Source: Eustoma russellianum (lineage: Eukaryota; Streptophyta; Magnoliopsida; Gentianales; Gentianaceae). From it: a stretch of 64,000 bases of DNA. The stretch lies in NCBI GenBank assembly GCA_036186865.1, contig AP025043.1:28337108-28401107 (forward strand). Reading direction: 5' to 3'. A model generated the notes under the pieces. The model ran no database searches, was not told the DNA's origin, and saw only the letters and a list, made by a program, of their open reading frames with translations. Numbering within the stretch: the stretch's first letter is position 1; every line of letters starts with the position of its first letter. The translations under genes were made by a program, and so were the position numbers. Positions 35,733 through 47,228 of the stretch are shown piece after piece.

Positions 35733-36284
35733 GAGCTATTTTAGTATGCTCAGTGCCTGCCAATGTACTATTTGATAGTGGCGCTAGCCACTCATTTATC
35801 TCAAAGAAATTCGCAAAGAATATTGATCACACCCCAACCCATAGTGACACGCCCTATAGGGTTCAAGCAGCTGGGAATCAGGTGCTTATGTCTCATCACA
35901 TTTTCAGAAATTGCGAACTTGAGTTCGATGATTACCGGTTTGACGTCGACTTAATTCCAATAACAGGTTTCGATGTGATACTTGGGATGGATTGGCTCTC
36001 CAAGAATTTTGCCCACATTGATTGCCGTAAAAAGCGGGTTACTATTAAGGACCCCACTCGTAAGGAAGTAAACTTTCAGGGAGTTCAAAATTAAGGAAGT
36101 GTCCCAAGAATGTTTATGTGAATGCAATCCGCGCTAGTAAGGCGTTAAAGAAAGGACACGAAGGGTTTCTCGTTTATGCCATAAATGTTGATCAAGCACC
36201 CTCCGATCTTTCTCAAGTCTCGGTGGTCCGAGAATATCTAGATATTTTTCCAGAGGAATTATCGGGTCTTCCTCCAGATCGAGA
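35733..36284 (+). pseudogene. Gypsy protease and start of RT linker, broken
   Basis: Retroviral-type aspartic protease: catalytic DSGASHSF at about 35773-35796 and the flap-side motif ITGFDVILGMDWL at about 35963-36000. The frame ends at 36094, and the linker continues in another frame (KALKKGHEGFLVYAIN, VVREYLDIFPEELSGLPPDREI) up to the solo LTR insertion at 36290. The linker resumes at 39800 (FEINIIPGAEPISKAPYRMA). Confidence 0.85.
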
Positions 36285-36289
36285 AATAT
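36285..36289. repeat. Target duplication of solo LTR, left copy
   Basis: AATAT, matching 39795-39799. Confidence 0.9.
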
Positions 36290-39200
36290 TGTTGTAACCC
36301 AATTATAAAATCCTTCTTGTACCTAAGGTTGAATCAGAGAATATGTGGCCATGCACGCTTGTGCTTGGAGTTGATTTAGTAAATAATCGTTGTAAGTATG
36401 GCATGAGAAAACTATATGTATTTACCAGACCAGGACCAATGGTCTCATGGCCTTGTGATTTTCGGCCCATAGCCAATAAGGAAGATAGCCTAATGGCATG
36501 AAATAAGTATTTTTAATATTTTTCTTTTTAGAAAAATAAAATAGAAAGTAGCAAAATTTATTTAAAGGCTAGTTGGGGTCATTTAAGACCCCAACCGCCG
36601 GCCACATTAAGGAGAGAAGGGGAGGGGGACTAATTAAAGAAAAGGGTGGCTAATAAAGAGATGTAACCTAACCAACCCTAAAAAAAGGAACCATAGTTAG
36701 ACAAAAGAAACTATGGTTGACCCAAAAGTAACCATAGTAAGTGGAAAGTAACCTTGATTGACCAAAGGTAACCAAGGTTAAGCCATTAACTTGAAGAAAC
36801 TAGGGCAAAACACTAACCCCCACCCCCTTATACCCAACGGCAAACATAGCAAGGAAAGGAGTAATTCCCTCTAACTCACACTTGAACATTTCAAGCAAGA
36901 GAATCTCTTCCTTTCCTTTCTTCCCTTTCCTAACCACGGCCAAGATAATACCAAGGAGGAGTGAACTCTTTCAAGACCAAGGGAGCTTAGGTAAGCCTTC
37001 TTAACCTCCTAAGAAAAACATTTATGATTTTATGAAGATGAAACTCATGGGGTGTTCCTCTTTGCTCCAAAACCGTGACCTATATGGTCACTAGGCTCAA
37101 GGATTCCAAGCCTTCAAGAACTTTAGCTTAAGTTTGGACAACTCACACATCTTTTGGTAAGCCCTCTAGCTTTCTTTTGAAAGAATATTGAGTTAAAAGC
37201 ATAAACTAACCATTTTTCCTTCCTTCTTCCCTCTACCGTGGGGAATGTTGTGTAGAGAAGAAGAAAGACTCCAACTTTGACACATACCCAAGAAGAGTAA
37301 GCAAACAAGGCAAGTACATTATGCTTTTTATGGTTTGAATGTGAAAGTGTGTGCATGAATGACTAGAAAGATCTAAGATTTGATCTTAGTTGTGAAATGG
37401 TGAGTTTCAAGCCAAAAGCTTTCGGCCCTATGCATGTAAGTGTGTAGGAGGAGCACCTTATTCTAAAGATGAGTTCTTTGATGACCTTATGCATGTTTAT
37501 GTCCTAATCTAGGCTTGAATGTGTTAAAGATTTCTTCTTTCATGGTGAAAGGGCCACGGTGCAAGGGATAAGGGGAAGTGGGGTGAAGTTGAATGTAAAA
37601 TGACAACATGGTAAGGAAAAGAGGGCAAGATTTGATCTTGTGCATGTTAGGCTTGAATTACTTTTGGTTTTGGTCATTTTCTCACTAACATCAAATAATG
37701 AGGCTGATGTGGTGTGTGTGTGTTCATCTTAGGGTTAATACCAAGTAGGGGGGACGAAAAGGTGAGCCAAGAACATTTAGGAAGAATTTATGTCCACTGG
37801 AAAATTCTGGAGCTGGATTAGAAATTAGGCTGAATTGTGAAGCCAGAAAAGGGACCTTAAGGACCTTCAATTTCATTTACTTTTGGTATGCTAATATTTT
37901 TATGTGTTTGTTAGGAGTGAGAGTTGGAATCACCTTAAAAAGAGCCACGGTTTATTTTTAATGAATTTCCCACTAAAATTGGTCTTGCTGGAAAATTTGT
38001 ACTGGACAGAATCTAAGCAACATGTTTAGTAGCCTAAAAATGGACCTTAGGAATGTGCGAATCCACTAATTTTCGGCATGGTACTAGCCTCATGAATAAA
38101 GAAGAAATGGCAGTTGGAGTCATATCAAAATAAGTTGTGGTTTATTTTTAATTAATTTTCTACTAAAACTGGTCAAACCGAATTAGGCTGGATAGACAGA
38201 ATTTATGACCCACTTTGCGTGATCTGGAAAAAGGCCTTAAATAATTGGTCTTGGGCTAAAAATTGGCAGGATGCTAGCCCAATGAGTTTATGAAGTTAGG
38301 GAGTTGGAATTTCCAGAAAAAGATCAAAGGATTGGCCACAACAAATTTTATAGTAAAATATGGTCGTTTCAGAATTTAAATTGCATTGGTTCATGAAAAG
38401 GAGTAAATGGGTCTCTTAATGACATCGTAAGCTCACAACGCATGCATGGCATTCGCTTATGACAGTCACGGATGAGTACATGTGATTAAACGGGTCTAAC
38501 ACGTGCAATTTAGCAAGAGATTCCTTAGAAGAAGTGAATGATACGAAGCTGGGAAAAATTTCAGCATTGTTAACAAGACATGCCCGTCCCTGTGTCATGG
38601 GTCATGTTATAATTTACACGTTACATGTCATACATTGCATCATCGTCACATGCATGATTTTATGGTATGGATTTTACGTGAAAGAATGATGAAAAGCGTT
38701 TTCAAAAGGATGACTTCGTTTTGTTTTCTTAAAACGCCTCCCCACCGGTACCGTGTGTGAGTATGAACTGGCCAGTATGAACCTGAGCAGATCCGGGTTA
38801 AGTGATCTGAAAGAAGGATGACGTTACCGATCCGAATCTGGGAATAATAGATTCGAAGGGGAGAAGTTACCGCCTCAGATCCGGGAAGATAGATCTGAAA
38901 GAAGGATGACGTTACCGATCCGAATCCGGGAATAATAGATTCGAAGGGGAGAAGTTACCGCCTCAGATCCGGGAAGATAGATCTGAACACTCTATGGTTT
39001 TATGACGATGATGTTTTTGAAAGCAAAGTATGAAAAAGGCATTTTCTTATTTTAATCATGGCGCATTACATGTGCATATGCATGCATGTCACTCGTAGAG
39101 TCGTAACGTAGCGACACATGTTACTTGGAATGGGTTTGTTACGATTTGGTGTATCCTAAGTAATGATGAATATTGTGTTATTAATCAATGCCTGTTACAG

Positions 39201-39794
39201 TCTCCTTATGTATGTTTCACTCTACCTAGTGATGTTATTAAGTTACGATCTTATTAAGTGATGATCCTATCAAATGTTGATCGAAGGACAGGTACGTTTC
39301 ATAACCGAATATTATTTGGGGTTCGGTTCTTGCTTGCACTTTCCATTTAACTCATGATTATTATAGTATACTTGCTGGTGACGTTGTCACTCACCCTATT
39401 TTTTCTCTCCAGAGGCGGCAGGAGATAAAGTTGAATGGATTGATGACGAGCCTAGGTTTCCCTATCCGTGAGTGCGTTGGAGGATGGCCAGGATTAGTAG
39501 ACCGAGCGTACCAGCATTAAGGATGATGTTGTTTTGCAATTGTGATGGGAAAACAATTTACTTTTGTCGTTTTCTGCTACAATCATGTGGGATGTAAACT
39601 TTAACTGCTTGTGATGGTGCTTTCATTTGAAGTTTTAAATTCTGCCACGGTTTCGCTTACTTATTGGGCTTAAGAACAAAAAACCATGAAACTTTATCAT
39701 GGATCACGACGCGTATGGAAGACGCCTAGTACTCTCCTTAGTGAAGTACGGCGGGTGCACCGACTTCGGCAGGGCAGGGGTGCGGGGCGCCACA
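36290..39794 (+). mobile_element. Solo gypsy-type LTR nested in the gypsy pol
   Basis: A 3505-bp block starting TGTTGTAACCC and ending GCGCCACA, flanked by AATAT/AATAT. It has no coding domain, primer site or purine tract. Its end (GTGCACCGACTTCGG...GGGGTGCGGGGCG) and the CTTGCTGGTGACG-TCACTCACC region resemble the outer gypsy LTR, so it is from a related but different subfamily. A tandem repeat lies at 38804-38979. It most likely arose by recombination between the two LTRs of a complete element. It splits pol just before the RT. Confidence 0.92.
38804..38979. repeat. 88-bp tandem duplication inside solo LTR
   Basis: Copies at 38804-38891 and 38892-38979 differ at about one position. Each contains GATCTGAAAGAAGGATGACG and GGAATAATAGATTCGAAGGG. 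Confidence 0.93.
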
Positions 39795-39799
39795 AATAT
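39795..39799. repeat. Target duplication of solo LTR, right copy
   Basis: AATAT, directly after the terminal CA at 39794. Confidence 0.9.
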
Positions 39800-42669
39800 C
39801 CTTTGAAATTAATATAATTCCAGGAGCTGAGCCAATATCGAAGGCTCCCTATCGAATGGCACTTGCGGAATTAAAAGAGTTGAAGGAACAGTTACGTGAA
39901 TTGTTAGAGAAGAAACTTATTTGCTCAAGTGTTTTGCCTTGGGGTGCCCCTGTACTGTTTGTAAAGAAAAAGGATGGATGTATGCGCTTATGCATTGACT
40001 ATAGAGAACACAACAAGATCACAATAAAGAACAAATACCTATTGCCTAGGATTGACGACCTATTCGATCAGCTTCGGGTAAGCGATTCAAAGTTTTTATT
40101 TCAATAATAAGTCTATTATGAACACTACCTAAAAATATCATGATGCAGGGGGCACGGATGTTCAGTAAGATTGATCTTCGCTCGGGATACTTCCAATTGA
40201 AGATCAAAGCTGAGGATGTCCCGAAAACTGCATTCAGAACACGTTATGGACATTACGAATTTCTTGTAATGCCATTCGGACTGACCAACGCCCCCGCGGC
40301 ATTTATGGATCTAATGAATTGAGTATTTCAAGAGCAACTAGACAAGTTCGTGGTAGTCTTCATTGACGATATCTTGATCTACTCACCTGATGAAGAGACC
40401 CACGTGACCCATTTAAGGACCGTCCTCGACATCCTACGGGGAAAACAACTGTATGCCAAATTTAGTAAATGCGAATTCTGGCTACGCAGTGTAGCATTTC
40501 TAGGACACGTGATATCTAAGGATGGTATATCCGTAGATCCAAAGAAAATCGAGGCTAACAATAGTGGCCAAGGCCGACCAAAATTACAGAAGTACGGAGT
40601 TTTCTCAGTCTCGCCGGCTACTATCGTAAGTTTGTTGAGGGGTTTTCTCGAATCTCCATGCCTCTCACCCGTTTGACACAGAAAAAGACCAAGTTCGAAT
40701 GGACCTCAGATTGTGAAAGGAGTTTTACTGAATTAAAGGAGAAGCTAACTTCTCCCCAGTTTTGGCACAACCTATTCCGGGTGAAAATTTTGTGGTGTAT
40801 AGTGATGCCTCTAAAAATTGACTTGGATGTGTACTAATGCAAAAAGATCGAGTGATTGCGTATGCATCTAGACAGCTAAAACCATTTGAACAAAATTACC
40901 CGGTACACGATCTTGAATTAGCAGCCGTAGTCTTTGCCCTAAAGATATGGAGACATTATTTGTATGGTGAGAGGTGCGAAATCTTCACAGATCACAAGAG
41001 CCTTAAGTACCTCTTCACCCAAAAATAATTAAATATGCGTCAATGCAGATGGCTAGAGTTGATGAAGGACTACGACCTTTCTATTCAGTATCATCCGGGA
41101 AAAGCCAATAAAGTTGTCGACGCTCTGAGTAGAAAGACAAGCCATCCGCGTCAACCACCTCTGCAGCGTGATATGGAGGAATTTGATCTTGAGGAGGTTG
41201 ATTCCATTGAGGGCATGCTCGCAAAGTTGGTATTGATTCCTCCGCTGATTGACAAGATTAAGGAGGGTCAAGAAAAGGATAAGACTTTGAAGAAAATAAA
41301 GGACAGGTTGAGGACAAAACCATCTGAGGATTTTAAGATCAGGAATGATGATAGCTTGTGGTTTCGAAGAAGACTGCGTACGCAATGACGATGATATAAG
41401 GAACAAAATTCTTTGTGAAGCTCATAATACACGTTTGTCTATCCATTCTGGAGCCAACAAAATGTACCAAGACTTAAAACAAAGATTCTGGTGGCATGGC
41501 ATGAAGAGACAAATTGCGGAGCTCGTAGAGAAATGCCTCGTTTGCCAGAAGGTGAAAGCGGAACATCAGAGACCCACTGGGTTACTACAACCTCTTGAGG
41601 TCCCTGAGTGGAAGTGGGACCACATTACTATGGATTTTGTAACTGACCTGCCAAGGACGAAGAACAGACATGACGCCATTTGGGTAGTCATCGATCGTTT
41701 AACAAAATCTGCTCATTTCATGGCTATTACCATCAAATCCTCTATGGAGAAGTTGGCTACGATGTATGTTAATCAAATTGTGAGCCTTCGTGGAGTACCC
41801 ATAAGCATTGTATGTGACCGCGACCCTCGCTTTACATCACGATTTTGGACAGCTTTTCAAAAAGCGATGGGCACCGAGATACGAATGAGCTCTGCATTCA
41901 CCCTAAGACGGATGGTCAATCGGAGAGGACCATCCAAACGCTGGAAGACATGTTGTGAACTTGTACACTGGATTTTAGAGGGAGTTGGGACAAGAATCTC
42001 AAATTGGTGGAGTTTTCTTATAACAACAGTTATCATCGATCTATGGGGATGACTCCGTATGAGGCACTTTACGGAAGAAAGTGCCGTTCTCCAGTTTACT
42101 GGGACGAAATCAGAGATAAGGTTTTCACAAGACCTGATCTAGTAGAACAGACTCGAGAGAAAATAATGATCATAAAGCAAAGGTTACAAGCGGCCCAAGA
42201 TAGAAGTAAGATTTCGGCAGACGAGAAACGGCGGCCATTGGAATTTCAAGCATGCGAAAAGGTATTCTTGAAGGTAACGCCATCAAAAGGAGTTAAGAGA
42301 TTCGGTATCAAAGGGAAGTTAAGCCCAAGGTTTATTGGACCATATGAGATTCTTGAAAGAATTGGAGAAGTCGCCTACCGGTTAGCACTACCGCCATCGC
42401 TATCTCAATTGCATGATGTATTTCACATATCACAACTTCGTCGGTATGTGCACGAGCCTAGTCATATCATAGAGGAACAACCTTTGAAAGTTGAAGCCGA
42501 CGCGGCCTACGTAGAAGAACCGGAAAGGATTGTTGATCGGAAGGAAAAGACATTAAGGAAACGATCCATACCTATGGTTAAGGTGCAATGGAAACACCAT
42601 TCGATTGATGAAGCTACTTGGGAGATTGAAGAAAACATGAAGAACTTGTACCCTCACCTTTTTGAGTAG
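39800..42669 (+). pseudogene. Gypsy pol: RT, RNase H, integrase, chromodomain-like tail (broken)
   Basis: RT: YRMALAELKELKEQL, VKKKDGCMRLCIDYRE, FSKIDLRSGYFQLKI, MPFGLTNAPAAF, VVVFIDDILIYS (F-IDD as in most plant gypsy RTs, about 40350-40385). RNase H: VVYSDAS (about 40795), ELAAVVFALKIWRHYLYG, FTDHKSLKY. Integrase: zinc-binding H-H-C-C (ending CLVCQKVKAEHQ), DDE D residues in TMDFVTDLP and VCDRDPRF, and the third acidic residue in a frameshifted stretch (near 41910, one base missing). C-terminal: YEALYGRKCRSPVYW, IGPYEILERIGEVAYRLALP, then the chromodomain-like VKVQWKHHSIDEATWEIEENM. Lesions: TGA at about 40321, indels near 40560 and 40757, TGA near 40819, TAA at about 41026, TGA at 41386. 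A 71-bp candidate intron sits in RT. Confidence 0.88.
40078..40148 (+). other. Candidate 71-bp GT-AG intron in gypsy RT
   Basis: Coding ends GAT CAG CTT CGG at 40077; the segment starts GTAAGC and ends GATGCAG; coding resumes GGG GCA CGG ATG TTC AGT AAG. Removal reads FDQLRGARMFSKIDLRSGY, the normal uninterrupted RT motif. The segment is AT-rich, has in-frame stops, and holds CCTAAAA upstream of the AG as a possible branch region. Confidence 0.65.
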
Positions 42670-42700
42670 TGCTTTTAAGTTTCAAGGACAAAACTTATAT

Positions 42701-42713
42701 TAAGGGGGGAGGA
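42701..42713 (+). promoter_or_regulatory. Gypsy polypurine tract
   Basis: TAAGGGGGGAGGA directly before the 3' LTR, the expected plus-strand primer position. Confidence 0.88.
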
Positions 42714-45700
42714 TGTTGTACCCAACGAAGAGTTATATTGTACTTGAAGACTTGTGTAAGTGAATTAATGAAGTGGCATCCTTCAAGTACATTTTACTAA
42801 GTTTTATTATGACTTCTTTTATTTTATTTTGATAAAGAAAATATTATAATCATTCAAGCATGAGTTATGGACCATGGTCAATTCACCTAAGGGCCTAAGG
42901 AATTTCGGCCACAAGGCATGAAAAGAGCCTTAGAAGGTTTTTCGCATTTATAAGAAGGCTAATCTTGAAGGCCTTCTTAAAATAAGCCCAAATAGAAATT
43001 AAGGAGTTTTAAGTAGTAGGGCAATTTTTCCCAACTTTCACAAAATTTCGGCCCAATGAGCCCAAAAGGGATCATAATTTTCCTAATTATATTTTAAATC
43101 AAGAAAAAGGGAAAATAATTAGTAAAAAGGGGACAACTACCCAAATAACTTTTCATTAAACACACTTGGAAAGTGACTTAAGCATGGTAATGGCTACTAA
43201 ATGCCATTACCGCCGGATTCCCCTCTATGGATAACCAAAAAGCCTTTCAAATCTTACTATGGTTACTTTATGTTAACCACAAGGATAAAGTAACCCATGT
43301 TAGCCTTAAAGTAACTCTAGTTGGATAAAGTAACCCAAGTTAGCATTAAAGTAACCTTGGTTAGCTAAAGTAACTTAAGTTAATGAACTCTAATTAGTCT
43401 AACCAAGCCAAGGTAACCCCTTCTTCCCTCATGCTTTCCAACGGCTAAACCACTTAGCCTAGTGAAGACATTTCTCCCCATGAAACTCTAGAACACTCTC
43501 AATCTCAACCCTCAAGAATTCACAAAAAAAAGAAGGGACAAGGACTTCCTCCACATCTCACACGGCCAACTTGAGCCAAGGTAGGACAAAATCTTCAAGC
43601 CTCAAGAATCTTATGGTTAGTAGAATGTCTAGCTTCTTAGTTAAGTTACATAATTCATAGAGTGAAGCTCACATTTCTGCCTTTTTCTTGCTCAAAAACC
43701 GTGACGCCCATGGTCACTAGGTGCAAGCTTTCAAGCTCTTAAGTGGTACTAGTTCTTAAGAGGTTTGAACACCTTTCAAGCTTCATCTTGGTAAGCCAAT
43801 CTAGCCTCTATTTAGTTTTATCTTTCACTTAAGATAATGGCTAACATTTGTTCTTTTTCCTCCTCCAAAACCGTGGGCTTTATATATTGAAGAGGAGGAA
43901 GACTTCACTTTATTTCATCCAAGTTCCAAGCTAAGGAAAGGTTTAAGATTGAAGAGGCAAGTACACTACAAATACTCTTGACTTGTATGTGAAAGTATAT
44001 GCTTGAATGTCTAGTTATTGCTAAGATTTAATCTTAGATGAAAATGTTAAGCTTGAAGCATATAAATTTCGGATTCCTTAGGAAAGTGGCTTGCATGTAT
44101 GAGATTCCTTCAAAAGATGGATTCTTTGTCCTTCTAAATATGAAAATGATGCTTGTCTGAGATGAATATAGCAAAGTTCTCTTCTTTCAAATGTAAAGGG
44201 GACGGTTGGATGAAAAGTTTGGGGTAAATATTGTTCTTGTGAAAGATTGTGATTTGTGGGGGTAAAGGATGCATGTAAGTTGTATGTGTTATGACTTAGG
44301 TGTAATATGTTAATTATGGTAATGAAATTTAAGCCCTTGCAAGTGTATGAAACGGGCTGTTTTGGGGGTATGGGACATACAAACTAGATGTGCCGTGAAT
44401 ATATTTTACTATGTACAAAATGTGCAAATTCAAGGTGTGCTATGTGTGACCTTCAAAATCGTTTTCGAAGTGATTTGTAGATGACCTTTGTAATGTATTA
44501 GAACCTGTGAAGTTTATGCTAAGAAGTGCATTTGATAATTTGTAAGCCATTCTTGAAGAATAGCTTAAGTTGGGACACTTGGTAGTGAGTAAAGTGACAA
44601 AATAGAATTTACTGGAACAGGGCAGAATAATGTGATGTTTTGTATAACCTGAAAAGGATCTTAGAAGTATTCAATTTGGCTAATTTTTGGCATGATACTA
44701 GCCCATGTGTACAATAAATATGAGAGTTGGAATTTTGGTAAAAGAAGCTATGGTTTGTCGTTAATGGAATTTTTACTAAAACTGGTCAAGCTGAAATTAC
44801 TGGACTGGACAGAATTTAAGTAATGTATTGATTGACCCGAAAATGGACCTTAGAAACATGCAAATGGGCTGATTTTTGGTAAGATTCTAGCCTTATGTGT
44901 TTACTAAGTTTATGAGTTAGAAGTTTCGAAAAATGACTTACGGTTTGATCACAATAAAATTTGTAGTAAAACTCGCCACTCCAGAACCATCATGTACCCG
45001 TTTTTGGAAAGGTGAGTAGATGACCTCTTAAAAGTCGTTATATTACTCCGGAAATTTTATGACAACTAATTAGGACATAGATGAGTATTTCCATGTAAAT
45101 TAATCATCTTGAAATTATTATTTTAAGGGGTAACTACTGAAATTAAGTGGACACTATGAATCTGGAAAACTGGGCCGAATAACGAAACTAGTTGGGGGAC
45201 TTTGTTCTCGTGGTTTAGACTTGTTCGAACGGTTTGGGCTTATGGATATTAATTCGTGGCATGCTTACTGTATTTTCCAGGTCTGGCCAAATTAAGTAAG
45301 ACTTATTGGGCTTGAAAGAAAGGTAAAAAGATGGGTACTGCACTGCTGAATTCAGCAGTACCCTGTTTAGTGATTTAATAGCTTAAGGGTCTTACATGTC
45401 TCGAAATGTTATAAAACTTTTATGGCAAGTAGAAAAGACGCCCTTATGCATGTGCATGTCAAGAAATCATGAGAATTGGCCTCAAATATGAGGTTTCTAG
45501 GCCGAGCAAACGGAACAAGAATTCTGGAAATTTTTCCAGCCTAAAGAATATGACCATACATGTAGGTATGCGATGCGTTTTGTCACGAACTGCATAGTGC
45601 ATGTCATACATTGCATCATCGTCATTTAGATGATTTATGGAACTGATTTTATGACAAAGAATGATGAAAAAGCGTTTTTAAAGAAAAGATTCCGTTTTGA

Positions 45701-46727
45701 AAAGAACGCTTTCCATTGGTACCGTTTATTTCTGGCCAGCATGACCCGCTCCAGATCCGGGGTTAATTGATCTGATGATTATGACCGTTCAGGCCCAGAG
45801 AGAATAGACCTTATTATGATTATGACCGTACAGGCCCAGAGAGAATAGACCTGGTTATGACGATTATGACCGTACATGCCCAGAGAGAATAGACCTGATG
45901 ACTATGATTGATGATGTGACCGTTTTCGGATCCGGAAATAATAGATTCGAAGGGAAGAATATGACCGCCTCAGATCCGGATATAATAGATATGAACACTC
46001 TCTTGTTTTTATGACGATGATGTTTTGAAAGAAAGAACGAAAGAACTTATCCTCATTTTATCATGATGCATCACATGTGCATACTCATGCATGTTGCATT
46101 TAATGGTTCGTCGAATATTTGGTACATTGTTACTTAGGCTAAGATGTTATGACTTGATATCTCCTAAGTTATGATTTTAAATAAGTTATGAGCTTGTTAC
46201 TTACGGATATTGGATGGAAGGTCAGGTATGTTACTAAACCAAATTTTTGGGGTTTGGTTCTTGTATGTACTTTCCATTTAATTCATGATTATTTATGGTT
46301 CATTTGCTGGTAACGTCGTCACTCACCCCCTTATTTTTCCTCCCAGAACCCACAGGAAATAGGGTCGAGTGGATCAAGGACGAGCCTAGGGTTCCTTATC
46401 CGTAGAAGAGCGAAAGGAGGATGACTTAAGGGTTTTTGTTGTGATGGTCATGACGGATGAACTTTTTATGATCTTATGTTGGAAACATTGACCTTCGGAT
46501 TTCTGCATTTTGTGAACAAGTTTGTAAGACTATGATGGATGTTTAGATGCTTTTACTTTAAAAGTTTTTATTCTGCCTCGGTTTTGCTTACTTGTTAAAG
46601 TGTAAGGATAAAGGTCCACATATTTTGTGATGGACCAAGACATGTTATGGATTGACGTCTGGTACTCTCCGTAGTGAAGTATGGCGGGCGCACCGTATCC
46701 GGCTAGGTCGGGGTGCGGGGCGCTACA
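42714..46727 (+). repeat. Gypsy 3' LTR, complete (4014 bp)
   Basis: Begins TGTTGTACCCAACG and ends GGGGCGCTACA. Collinear with 30265-34129. It holds a palindromic CTGCACTGCTGAATTCAGCAG-type element (about 45338-45360, also 32766-32788 in the 5' LTR) and GAGAATAGACC tandem units near 45780-45900. The 3' flank ATAAG is the likely target duplication; its left partner was deleted. No gene seen. Confidence 0.92.
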
Positions 46728-47199
46728 ATAAGGCAGTCAAACGTTAATAGTTCTGAGACTAGTGCAATCTGATTCTCAGATTTGCAAAGGTTGAGAACAT
46801 CAACGTGATTGACATACTTACCAAAGGAATTTTGAAAAACTGTTTTAATCCAATAAAACACAAACCTTGAGGGTCAAGCCATGAAATTTTCAAGTCATTT
46901 AGAATTCCAAATAAATAGGATGATATTTTTCATTTCGGAGTACAGTTTCTGGCAGATTGATGGAATCTGTATAAAAACGTGTTTTCAAGGGGTTAGGCTT
47001 CAAATTGTAATTTAAAATTTTTGTGAGACACTCACAATATCTGAGAGCACATGCTCACTGAATTTTATAATTTTTGAGGTCTATAACTAGGTCATCTAGA
47101 TTAATCAAATCAGGATCTTAAAATAGAACTTGTTTTTAGAAGTGAGTTTTTTGGCCCAGAAGTTTTTAAAAGCCGAATTTTCCGCACTCAGTATTTTGA
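46728..47199 (+). mobile_element. LTR-K, segment 3 (3' end eroded)
   Basis: Resumes the copia-type LTR after the gypsy insertion: AGTTCTGAGACTAGTGCA, CAAAGGTTGAGA, TTTCTGGCAGATT and TCTGAGAGCACATGCTC align with 52185-52510 of the Sirevirus LTR. It should end with a CTTCTAGTGGTGCCTTGCA-type terminus, but after TTTCCGCA (47184) the sequence departs and joins filler DNA. Confidence 0.8.
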
Positions 47200-47224
47200 A
47201 GAAAGCTTATGAGTGCAAAATATG
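47200..47224. repeat. 25-nt filler, inverted copy of 48051-48075
   Basis: The 25 bases are the exact reverse complement of 48051-48075 in LINE-A ORF2 (the QKAYECKIW segment). Here they lie at the boundary between eroded LTR-K and the LINE-A RNase H, where no LINE coding should occur in plus orientation. Confidence 0.85.
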
Positions 47225-47228
47225 GTGC

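Larger units (their letters stand above)
30265..46727 (+). mobile_element. Tekay/Del-like Ty3/gypsy retrotransposon (16.5 kb including a nested solo LTR)
   Basis: LTRs of about 4 kb, primer site for initiator tRNA-Met, gag-pro-RT-RNase H-integrase order and a chromodomain-like C-terminus. Long LTRs and this tail fit the Tekay/Del clade of chromoviruses. A 330-bp sample of the two LTRs shows roughly 4 differences per 100, so it is older than the Sirevirus copy. The polyprotein is broken by stops and indels. It inserted in LTR-K: LTR-K resumes at 46728. Confidence 0.9.

Noticed and set aside
38804..38979. Possible CRISPR-like repeat
   Set aside because: Only two head-to-tail copies without spacers, inside an LTR of a plant retrotransposon.
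40078..40148. Reading the 71-bp segment as simple deletion/insertion decay
   Set aside because: Not adopted as the main view because both boundaries match splice consensus and the coding joins exactly; kept as the alternative until RNA data exist.
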